NCBI GenBank assembly: GCA_023399095.1
Contig: JAEWQS010000139.1
Location: 1-7,285, forward strand
Direction: 5' to 3'
From: Bacillota bacterium
Lineage (GTDB): Bacteria; Bacillota; Clostridia; Christensenellales; SZUA-584
Length of the DNA stretch: 7,285 bases
Positions 1 through 5,265 of this stretch are shown here, one piece after another. Under the pieces are notes generated by a model. That model was not told where the DNA came from. It made no database searches and was given only the letters and a program-made list of their open reading frames with translations. A program made the translations under genes and the position numbers. Each line of letters begins with the position of its first letter. Position 1 is the first letter of the stretch.

Positions 1-291
1 GAAACAAAGCCGCAGATCAATCAGGATGCCGTGGCTGTCATTAAAGAGCTGTACGGCATTGATATGAACGAAACGCAACAGTCGAAGCTGCTGACAGACA
101 TCCCGCCGGTGGACGTTGTGATCACAATGGGATGCAACGTAAGCTGCCCGTTTCTGCCGTGCAAATTCCGTGAGGACTGGGGTTTGGATGACCCGACAGG
201 AAAACCAAAGCACGAGTTTGTAAAAACAGCAAAAATCATTGAGCAAAAAGTTATGGCATTAAAGGATAAAATCACTGATATATTAGAGTAA
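1..291 (+). CDS. arsC: Arsenate reductase ArsC, LMW-phosphatase type (C-terminal part)
   Basis: This is the last 96 residues of a protein whose start lies upstream of the window; the frame is open from base 1 to the TAA at 289-291. It contains the conserved run ITMGCNVSCPFLPC followed by EDWGLDDPTGK, which I recognise from clostridial arsenate reductases of the low-molecular-weight tyrosine phosphatase fold. Such enzymes are cytoplasmic and reduce arsenate to arsenite through a cascade of three cysteines. The first, in the N-terminal phosphate loop, is outside the window. Cys45, Cys49 and Cys54 (window numbering) include the candidates for the resolving pair. DDP matches the conserved acid-loop aspartates of the fold. 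The reductant is normally thioredoxin, which suits the thioredoxin-like genes downstream. An internal GTG at 31 gives only an artificial start. Family assignment is firm; substrate is inferred from family and context. Confidence 0.85.
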   Translation, partial: ETKPQINQDAVAVIKELYGIDMNETQQSKLLTDIPPVDVVITMGCNVSCPFLPCKFREDWGLDDPTGKPKHEFVKTAKIIEQKVMALKDKITDILE

Positions 292-322
292 ACGCTGATT
301 AGTTCGAAACGCTGTCATGACG

Positions 323-409
323 GCCGATTCCGCGCTCTGCTGTGTCGCTGAAATCTCGAAATAGCGCTGCTATGCCTCAATTTCGCTTCTTGCAGAACAC
401 AAAATCCGC
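323..409 (-). repeat. Long imperfect inverted repeat / hairpin in arsC-ferredoxin spacer
   Basis: The arms 323-365 and 369-409 fold around a 3-base loop (366-368). The outer stem pairs 323-340 with 392-409: 13 Watson-Crick pairs, four A/C oppositions and one C/C mismatch. An internal loop (341-346 against 387-391) separates it from an inner stem, 347-365 with 369-386, which has a one-base bulge at 349 and ends in ATAGC/GCTAT. All six A/C oppositions (330/402, 331/401, 333/399, 335/397, 355/379, 359/375) become G-U wobbles if the minus strand is transcribed, so minus is given as strand. No T-tract follows on either strand, so a simple rho-independent terminator is unlikely. It may be a dispersed repeat or a structured RNA; identity unknown. 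Confidence 0.55.
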
Positions 410-426
410 TCGAAAATCATTTCTCA

Positions 427-432
427 TATAAT
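427..432 (+). promoter_or_regulatory. Candidate -10 box of ferredoxin/redox operon
   Basis: A perfect TATAAT hexamer lies 26 bases before the ferredoxin ATG, in an AT-rich stretch just after the hairpin. No convincing -35 hexamer sits 16-18 bases upstream, so this could be a promoter needing an activator or an alternative sigma, or a chance match in AT-rich DNA. Confidence 0.3.
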
Positions 433-457
433 CATTATTTACAAAAGGAGAGGTCAA

Positions 458-724
458 ATGTCTAAAACATGGTATCCGATGATCAATTATGAATTGTGCA
501 CAGAGTGCGGCACATGTGTCGGAAAATGCACGCATGGGGTTTACAATAAGGAAAAAGCACCAAGACCGGTTGTGATTTATCCCGAAGGATGTATCCAAGG
601 ATGTACCGGCTGTGGCAGCATATGTCCGAGCGGAGCGATAACTTACTTTGGTGACACGACTAAGACCGGCTGCGGTGAAGGCTGCTGCTGCACGGGAGGG
701 TGTGATTGTGGCGGAACAGAATAA
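458..724 (+). CDS. Two-cluster 4Fe-4S ferredoxin with Cys-rich tail
   Basis: This 88-residue cytoplasmic protein begins at ATG 458 with AAGGAG at 445-450, a good ribosome site. The first cluster motif is Cys14-x2-Cys17-x2-Cys20-x3-Cys24 (CTECGTCVGKC). The second is Cys45-x3-Cys49-x2-Cys52-x3-Cys56 followed by Pro, a slightly altered bacterial 2[4Fe-4S] pattern with one extra residue in the first gap. Such proteins carry single low-potential electrons. The oddity is the end: residues 72-84 hold six more cysteines (TGCGEGCCCTGGCDCGG) outside the cluster motifs, resembling the Cys-rich stretches of ArsM and the DUF2703 protein in this window. I infer a soft-metal or As(III) binding tail, not proven. 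The 3' end overlaps the next gene by 17 bases, so the two are translationally coupled. Confidence 0.88.
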   Translation: MSKTWYPMINYELCTECGTCVGKCTHGVYNKEKAPRPVVIYPEGCIQGCTGCGSICPSGAITYFGDTTKTGCGEGCCCTGGCDCGGTE

Positions 725-1361
725 TGATAGTCATGATAAAAAGAAAAAAGCCCTACTGCTAAAAATACTGATTCCCGTTTTGATTGTCATAGCCATCGCG
801 GGTATTTACATTATAAAGAATAATGAGCAAAAAGCAGGCAGCAATGGGCAAACAGCCGATAATGCTGAGCAGATCGAAACAGTCAGCCGTCAGCCAGAGC
901 AAAACAGCGGGCAACCGGAAAACGACAGTCAGCCATCAGCCAGCACTATTGACGAGGCCGCTTTTGAGCTTGATGCCACCGAAGATTTTGATCTTGAAGA
1001 GATACTCTCATATGGGTTGCCGGTCATCATTGATTTTGGTTCCGACTCTTGCATACCCTGTAAAGAGATGGCTCCGACATTAGAAGAACTCAATGAGGAA
1101 TTACGGGGAAAAGCGATTGTCAAGTTTGTGGATGTTTGGAAAAACGCAGACGCAGCTAAGGGTGTTCCGATTCGAATAATTCCGACCCAGTTCTTTTTTG
1201 ATAAGGATGGGAATCCATATGTGCCATCTGATGCTGAAAGCAGTGCTTTCGTCATGTATGGTACAGAAGATAGCAGTGTACATCTCTTTACCGCGCATGA
1301 AGGCAAGATGGACAAAGAAGAAATATTGGCAGTATTCGAAGAAATGGGGGTACAATGGTAG
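708..1361 (+). CDS. Membrane-anchored extracytoplasmic thioredoxin-like protein
   Basis: I choose GTG 708 as start because a GGGAGGG ribosome site (694-700) lies about 7 bases before it and the upstream extension to 648 only translates the ferredoxin tail in another frame. That gives 217 residues. A Lys-rich N-terminus precedes one hydrophobic segment (about residues 14-36), then a Gln/Ser/Asn-rich linker to about 80, so the C-terminal domain should sit outside the membrane. The thioredoxin fold carries Cys115-Ile-Pro-Cys118 (SCIPC) and a cis-Pro context IIPT near 159. This family exchanges disulfides or reduces extracytoplasmic thiol partners. The gene overlaps the CcdA-type gene by 7 bases (ATGGTAG), matching the known pairing of CcdA proteins with exported thioredoxins. 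GTG 702 is an alternative start. Confidence 0.85.
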   Translation: MAEQNNDSHDKKKKALLLKILIPVLIVIAIAGIYIIKNNEQKAGSNGQTADNAEQIETVSRQPEQNSGQPENDSQPSASTIDEAAFELDATEDFDLEEILSYGLPVIIDFGSDSCIPCKEMAPTLEELNEELRGKAIVKFVDVWKNADAAKGVPIRIIPTQFFFDKDGNPYVPSDAESSAFVMYGTEDSSVHLFTAHEGKMDKEEILAVFEEMGVQW

Positions 1362-2047
1362 ATCAATGGCTGGATGTATTTGCGCAAGCCATCAGCAATA
1401 ACTTTTGGCTGGCGCCATTGGTGGCGCTGCTCGCAGGCGTGCTGACCTCTTTCATGCCCTGTTCACTTTCCACTTTTCCTTTGGTGATCGGTTACGTGGG
1501 CGGTTATGCGGGCAACGATGTGAAAAAGGCGTTTCGTTACTCACTCGTGTTCTGCCTTGGTATGGCGGTGACATTTGCAGCGCTGGGAACGGCGGCTTCT
1601 TTAATCGGTAGATTGGTACAGGGCACCGGTTCGTGGTGGTACATTGTGCTCGGTGTGCTGATGGTGCTGATGGCGCTCCAGACATGGGATATCATCAACG
1701 TGATCCCGCAATCGGGCGCCATGAGCAAGCACAAGCGCAAAGGCTACGTCGGCGCGGCTCTGGCGGGTATGCTGGGCGGGCTCTTCTCATCCCCTTGCGC
1801 CACGCCGGTGCTCGTCGTATTGCTGGCCATGGTTGCCAAACAGGGCAGTCTGATATGGGGCATCGTGCTGCTGCTGATTTACTCAATCGGGCACAGCGTA
1901 CTGGTTTTGGTTGCGGGAACGTCGGTAGGCTTTGTGAAAAAGCTGTCTGCGTCAGACAAATACGGAAGACTCAATAATGTATTTAAAATTGTTATGGGAA
2001 CACTGATATTATTGCTTGGACTTTATATGTTCTATTTAGGATTTTAA
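1355..2047 (+). CDS. ccdA: CcdA/DsbD-type transmembrane thiol-electron transporter
   Basis: This 230-residue polytopic membrane protein has about six hydrophobic segments, the usual size and topology of CcdA. The two diagnostic cysteines are present in their usual settings: Cys36 in SFMPCSLSTFP and Cys148 in SSPCATPV, each next to prolines at the start of the paired repeats. CcdA proteins take electrons from cytoplasmic thioredoxin and pass them across the membrane to exported thioredoxin-like proteins. Here both predicted partners are adjacent: the anchored thioredoxin upstream (7-base overlap) and the small CASC protein 13 bases downstream. The ribosome site is only a weak GGGGG at 1346-1350, so translation probably depends on coupling. 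GC content looks higher than in flanking genes. A role in cytochrome c maturation is possible, but no heme or cytochrome gene is visible. Confidence 0.9.
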   Translation: MVDQWLDVFAQAISNNFWLAPLVALLAGVLTSFMPCSLSTFPLVIGYVGGYAGNDVKKAFRYSLVFCLGMAVTFAALGTAASLIGRLVQGTGSWWYIVLGVLMVLMALQTWDIINVIPQSGAMSKHKRKGYVGAALAGMLGGLFSSPCATPVLVVLLAMVAKQGSLIWGIVLLLIYSIGHSVLVLVAGTSVGFVKKLSASDKYGRLNNVFKIVMGTLILLLGLYMFYLGF

Positions 2048-2060
2048 AAGGAGATTAATA

Positions 2061-2300
2061 ATGGAAATCAAGGTATTGGGCGCAGGCTGTGCGTCATGCA
2101 AAAAACTGCACGAGATGGTTCAGGACGCTGTGAAGGAATTGAATGCTGATGCGGATATACTGTACATCACGGATATGGCAGAGATTATGCAGACGGGAAT
2201 CATGAGCACTCCGGGGTTGATGATAAACGGCAAGGTGAAATCGATGGGCAGAGTACCGAAGCTGAAGGAAATCAAGCAGATGATTTCAGACGAGCTGTAG
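2061..2300 (+). CDS. Small thioredoxin-fold redox-active disulfide protein
   Basis: This 79-residue protein starts at ATG 2061 behind AAAAGGAG (2046-2053). The N-terminal strand MEIKVLGAGC leads into Cys10-Ala-Ser-Cys13, and MSTPGLMING carries the cis-Pro (Pro51). Size, GxGCxxC-type active site and STPG loop match the short thioredoxin/glutaredoxin-like group known as redox-active disulfide proteins (thioredoxin_3, MTH895-like). It has no signal peptide or membrane segment, so it should be cytoplasmic. Its position after CcdA suggests it delivers reducing equivalents to the cytoplasmic face of CcdA, or serves as reductant for ArsC. It ends with TAG, so TAG works as a normal stop here. Confidence 0.87.
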   Translation: MEIKVLGAGCASCKKLHEMVQDAVKELNADADILYITDMAEIMQTGIMSTPGLMINGKVKSMGRVPKLKEIKQMISDEL

Positions 2301-2354
2301 GAAGAATCGAAAGCTTCAAGCTATGTCATGTCAAATAAATTAAATTTTAAATAT

Positions 2355-2373
2355 TGGAGGTTTTTTAGTGATG
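2355..2373 (+). promoter_or_regulatory. Ribosome site and paired start codons of the ProC-like gene
   Basis: TGGAGG at 2355-2360 lies 7 bases before GTG 2368 and 10 before ATG 2371, the two adjacent in-frame start candidates. An intact initiation signal shows that the reading frame was once expressed, despite the lesions downstream. Confidence 0.65.
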
Positions 2374-3139
2374 AAAAAAATGGCTTTCGTGGGCGGAGGC
2401 AGAGTCACAAGAATCATGTTAAAAGGGTTTAAACGTGCGGGAATCAGCTTGGAAGACGTGTTGGTTAGCGATACCAACCCAGAAGCTTTAAAAAAGGATC
2501 CACGACGAATTTCCTGAGGTCACCTTGTTGGTTGATGCAAATATGCAGGTCATCCAAAACGAAATTGTGTTCCTTGCCATTCATCCGCCTGTCATCGCGG
2601 GCACATTAGGAGAACTAAGTGTCCAATCAGGGTCGATTATTGTATCACTTGCGCCTAAGTTCACTATTTCAAAAATATTTGAACTGACCAATGGCGCTTC
2701 AAAAATCGTACGGATGATCCCCAACGCACCTTCCATGATTGGTAAAGGGTTTAACCCTGTCAGTTACTCGGCTGGTATCTCGGAAAGTGACCGGAATGTT
2801 TTGAGCGAACTGTTTGGAGCTTTAGGCGAGTGCAAGGAAGTTCCGGAACAAAACCTAGAGGCCTATGCGATTCTCACGGCGATGGGGCCGACATACCTAT
2901 GGTACCAACTGTATGAACTGCAGCGCCTTGTCACAGAATATGGCCTTTCTGATTAGGAAGCCAAAGAGGGAATCGAAAAAATGGTATCCGGTACTATTGC
3001 AACGATGTATGAATCGGGATACACGCCGGAGGAGGTCATGGATTTGATACCGGTGAAACCCATGGCTGATCAAGAGGCAAGTATCAAAGAGGCATACAAG
3101 AAGAACCTCGATGCAATACATCAAAAAATCAAGCCATAA
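2371..3139 (+). pseudogene. ProC-like NAD(P)-binding oxidoreductase, frameshift plus in-frame TAG
   Basis: Three reading-frame pieces make one protein of about 255 residues, normal for the pyrroline-5-carboxylate reductase family. Piece one (2371-2496) opens with a nucleotide-binding start MAFVGGGRVT and runs to LKK at an AAAAAAGG run (2490-2497). One extra base there puts the ribosome out of frame, with TGA at 2515-2517. Piece two resumes at 2498 (IHDEFPEVT), includes the family-typical MIPNAPSMIGKG, and ends LSD before TAG 2954-2956. Piece three (2957-3136, EAKEGIEKMV to the end) continues in that same frame to TAA 3139 and keeps the dimerisation-domain helices. ProC enzymes reduce pyrroline-5-carboxylate to proline, but the altered glycine motif and arsenic context suggest a divergent paralogue of unknown substrate. 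Two lesions argue for a pseudogene; sequencing error or amber decoding are alternatives. Confidence 0.8.
2954..2956 (+). other. In-frame amber codon in ProC-like gene
   Basis: TAG stands between LSD and EAKEG, and the homologous frame continues 60 codons past it. The site is the start of a surface helix, where Glu, Gln or Lys would be expected, and each is one base away from TAG. Confidence 0.8.
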
Positions 3140-3147
3140 TACTTTCC

Positions 3148-3186
3148 TTATGACTCTGCTATGGTCGTTATACAGCAGAGTCATAA
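3148..3186. terminator. 13-bp perfect hairpin after the ProC-like gene
   Basis: TTATGACTCTGCT (3148-3160) is exactly complementary to AGCAGAGTCATAA (3174-3186) around a 13-base loop. It begins 9 bases after the TAA and separates the ProC-like gene from sigZ. No T-tract follows on either strand, so it is either a weak or factor-assisted terminator or an mRNA-stabilising or protein-binding structure. Confidence 0.55.
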
Positions 3187-3282
3187 TATTAAATCCTCGT
3201 TAGTCCGCTTTTGAAAGTGAAAATTCATGATTCAGATTGATTTTTTGTAACAAGGTTTTCTGTGAAACATGGGTGATATTTA

Positions 3283-3840
3283 ATGGAGATTTGTCTTTTT
3301 GACTTTTGGGAAGAATCCAAAACACCGCTGCAAAGCTTTATAAGAAACCGTGTTGCTAACGAAGCGGATGCGGAAGATATACTGCAAGAGGTTTTTTTGA
3401 AACTTATCAGTCATATAGATAAACTGATGGACAACCAAAAGATATATGCATGGATATACCAGATTACCAAGAATGCCATTATTGACTATCACCGACGGAA
3501 CTATAGTAATTCGGTGTTAGAAAGCCTTCCGGAAGAGATGCCGCTCGTGTTGGAAGATGATCTGTCGTCAAACAACGAAATTGCGTTCTGCCTGAAAAAC
3601 ATGGTGGAGAAGCTTCCCGACAAACACAGGCAGGCTATAGTGTATACGGTGTTCGAGAACCATACTCAAAAAGAATATAGTGAAATGGTCGGGATTTCTT
3701 TATCGGGTGCTAAATCGCGGATACAGCGTGCCAGAAGCCTGTTAAAAGAGATGGTATTGGGTTGTTGCAGCCTGGAGTTTGACAGGCTAGGTAATATTAT
3801 TGATTATAAGAAGCGAAGCGCAAGCTGCAAATACTGCTGA
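3283..3840 (+). CDS. sigZ: ECF RNA polymerase sigma factor, SigZ-like
   Basis: This 185-residue protein has sigma region 2 at about residues 15-75 (NEADAEDILQEVFLKL, then WIYQITKNAIIDYHRR) and region 4 at about 105-157 (LPDKHRQAI, then a helix-turn-helix ending SGAKSRIQRARSLLKEM). The C-terminal extension contains Cys161-Cys162, a LEFDRLGNIIDY stretch and Cys182-x2-Cys185, as I recall for the SigZ group of Bacillota. It should direct core RNA polymerase to a small set of promoters. No anti-sigma gene is next to it, so control may lie in the protein itself; the four tail cysteines could sense metal, As(III) or thiol oxidation (inference). It lies 93 bases before arsM and is the only regulator near the arsenic genes. 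The ribosome site before ATG 3283 is poor (GGGTGAT). Confidence 0.85.
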   Translation: MEICLFDFWEESKTPLQSFIRNRVANEADAEDILQEVFLKLISHIDKLMDNQKIYAWIYQITKNAIIDYHRRNYSNSVLESLPEEMPLVLEDDLSSNNEIAFCLKNMVEKLPDKHRQAIVYTVFENHTQKEYSEMVGISLSGAKSRIQRARSLLKEMVLGCCSLEFDRLGNIIDYKKRSASCKYC

Positions 3841-3866
3841 TTTATTTCGAAAAAGATGCGTCCTTT

Positions 3867-3912
3867 CCCCAAAAAATACGTCTTTATATATAGACGTATT
3901 TTTATACTGGGG
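3867..3912 (+). promoter_or_regulatory. Hairpin in the arsM leader
   Basis: AAAATACGTCT-centred arms pair 3872-3883 perfectly with 3892-3903 (12 bp) around an 8-base AT loop. CCCC (3867-3870) can extend the stem with GGGG (3909-3912) across an asymmetric internal loop. The A-run before and T-run after the stem make it look like a weak bidirectional terminator between sigZ and arsM. It lies 10-15 bases before the arsM ribosome site, so it could also act as an attenuator or control element. The stem is AT-rich, hence modest confidence in either role. Confidence 0.55.
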
Positions 3913-3933
3913 TGGCTGAAAAGGAGGTAGCTT

Positions 3934-4659
3934 ATGAAAAAGAATCAAGAAGAGATTCGAAGCGCTATACGAAAAAACTATGCCGAGGTGGCTAACAACA
4001 CTTCAGCAGGGGGATGCTGCAAAGGAGGATGCTCTTGCTGCGGCGCTCCCATTGATGTACAAGATTCATCTAAAAAACTTGGATATACAGAAGATGACCT
4101 CATAAACATACCCAAGGATGCTAATATGGGTTTGGGATGCGGCAATCCTATTGCCATCGCTGCGCTTAAAGAGGGTGAGACTGTGCTTGATCTGGGCTGC
4201 GGTGGTGGATTTGATTGTTTTCTGGCCAGCAAGCGGGTAGGGGATTCCGGCTCTGTGGTTGGAGTCGATATGACGCCCGATATGATCACGCTCGCGAGAA
4301 AGAACGCCGAAGAAGACGGATATACGAATGTGAATTTCAGACTGGGAGAAATAGAACACTTGCCGGTTGCAGACGATTCGGTTGATGTCATTATCTCAAA
4401 TTGTGTGATTAACTTATCCTTAGACAAGGCGCAGGTATTCAAAGAAACGCACAGAGTTCTAAAACCGGGTGGGAGACTGTCTATATCAGATGTTGTCGCA
4501 ACAGAAAGAATACCGGAAAAAATAAGACGAGATCTGCAGCTCGTTGCATGCTGTGTTGGCGGGGCTGAACATGTCGATGATATAAGAATGATGCTGAGAA
4601 ATGCGGGCTATGATGACATCCGCCTGACGCCAAAAGAAAACAGCGCAGAAATCATATAG
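3934..4659 (+). CDS. arsM: Arsenite S-adenosylmethionine methyltransferase ArsM, cut short by TAG
   Basis: ATG 3934 follows AAGGAGG (3921-3927). The 241-residue product has the SAM-binding motif VLDLGCGGGFD (about 84-94), the acidic VGVDMT strand end, and cysteines at family positions: Cys69 in LGCGNP, Cys157 in SNCVINL and Cys206-207 in VACCVGG. These correspond to the As(III)-binding cysteines of characterised ArsM enzymes. An N-terminal cluster (residues 28-36, CCKGGCSCC) offers extra thiols. ArsM is cytoplasmic and methylates arsenite to mono-, di- and trimethylated species. The gene is odd at its end: TAG 4657-4659 follows SAEII, while the next in-frame codons encode SWGFGNNIEDYVASYTIEA, the expected ArsM C-terminus with its last strand. 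The visible product therefore lacks about 23 residues unless TAG is read through. Confidence 0.9.
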   Translation: MKKNQEEIRSAIRKNYAEVANNTSAGGCCKGGCSCCGAPIDVQDSSKKLGYTEDDLINIPKDANMGLGCGNPIAIAALKEGETVLDLGCGGGFDCFLASKRVGDSGSVVGVDMTPDMITLARKNAEEDGYTNVNFRLGEIEHLPVADDSVDVIISNCVINLSLDKAQVFKETHRVLKPGGRLSISDVVATERIPEKIRRDLQLVACCVGGAEHVDDIRMMLRNAGYDDIRLTPKENSAEII

Positions 4660-4758
4660 TCATGGGGTTTTGGCAACAACATTGAAGACTATGTGGCATC
4701 CTATACAATCGAAGCATTTAAGAATTCGAAAATTAATCAGAACACAGGAGGCATGAAT
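4657..4758 (+). other. In-frame TAG and translated-looking ArsM tail, open into next gene
   Basis: After TAG 4657-4659 there are 33 codons without a stop before the DUF2703 start at 4759, all in the same frame as both genes. The first 23 match the usual ArsM ending (IEDYVASYTIEA), with TAG at a position usually filled by Lys or Arg. The remaining codons run through the downstream ribosome site. If TAG were decoded, one ORF of 423 codons (3934-5205) would join ArsM to the DUF2703 protein. Confidence 0.75.
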
Positions 4759-5205
4759 ATGAAAACACTTAAAATTGAATGGAGACACCTTGACGTGGAA
4801 GGCGAAACCTGCGACCGCTGCTACGATACCGGTGAGAACCTTGCCAATGAAGTGAAAAGGCTCAAAAGAGCTCTGGAACCACAGGGCATTGAAATCAAAA
4901 TGATTGATACCAAGCTTGATGGCAATCAAATCACGCAATCAAACACCGTTCTATTTAATGGAGTTCCCATTGAAGACTTGCTGGATATAGAAGTTTCTGA
5001 AAACTATTGTGAATCCTGCACAGCTTTATTAGGACAAAAGACTTACTGCCGGACAGTCGTATTTGACGGAAACGAGTATGATGATATCCCTGCAAAGGCA
5101 ATCCGTCAGGCCGCATACAAAGCGCTTGGGCTTGATGAAAAAGAAGATAAACGCACAGGAGGCTCCGGCTGCGGCTGCAATTGCGGAGGAAGCGACTGCT
5201 GTTGA
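4759..5205 (+). CDS. DUF2703 family protein with Gly/Cys-rich tail
   Basis: ATG 4759 is chosen because AGGAGG (4746-4751) is 7 bases before it; ATG 4753 is too close, and GTG 4693 would add the ArsM tail. The 148 residues open with LKIEWRHLDVEGETCDRC, which I recognise as DUF2703, a family without assigned function. Cys18-x2-Cys21, Cys84-x2-Cys87 (CESC) and Cys97 are the conserved-looking thiols; SNTVLFNGVP resembles the cis-Pro region of thioredoxin-like folds. The tail from 134 (GGSGCGCNCGGSDCC) adds five cysteines. There is no signal peptide, so it should be cytoplasmic. Its place between arsM and a disulfide reductase suggests As(III) or thiol handling, for example a metallochaperone, but this is inference. 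It stays in frame with arsM, so a readthrough fusion is possible. Confidence 0.85.
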   Translation: MKTLKIEWRHLDVEGETCDRCYDTGENLANEVKRLKRALEPQGIEIKMIDTKLDGNQITQSNTVLFNGVPIEDLLDIEVSENYCESCTALLGQKTYCRTVVFDGNEYDDIPAKAIRQAAYKALGLDEKEDKRTGGSGCGCNCGGSDCC

Positions 5206-5265
5206 AGCAAGCTTAGCAGAAAGCGAATTCAATACGCTTGTCAGAGACGAAAGGAAAAAAATCAT

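Noticed and set aside
323..409. Rho-independent terminator of arsC
   Set aside because: There is no T-tract on either side, and pairing on the plus strand contains many A/C mismatches.
648..707. Longer N-terminus of the thioredoxin-like protein from ATG 648
   Set aside because: It only translates the Cys-rich ferredoxin tail in another frame, and the ribosome site at 694-700 fits GTG 708.
929..1387. Minus-strand open frame of 152 codons
   Set aside because: It is antisense to the thioredoxin-like gene and has Ser/Ala-rich shadow composition without a domain.
2490..2496. A-AAA-AAG slippery heptamer in phase with the first ProC-like frame, suggesting programmed -1 frameshifting
   Set aside because: A -1 shift leads into the third frame, not the one that continues the protein; the homology needs +1 (one base skipped).
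3246..3268. TGTAAC and TGAAAC as ECF-type -35 boxes for autoregulation of the sigma gene
   Set aside because: No CGTC-like -10 element follows at suitable distance before the start codon.
4693..4758. GTG 4693 as start of the DUF2703 gene
   Set aside because: These codons encode the end of ArsM, no ribosome site precedes GTG 4693, and AGGAGG is placed correctly for ATG 4759.
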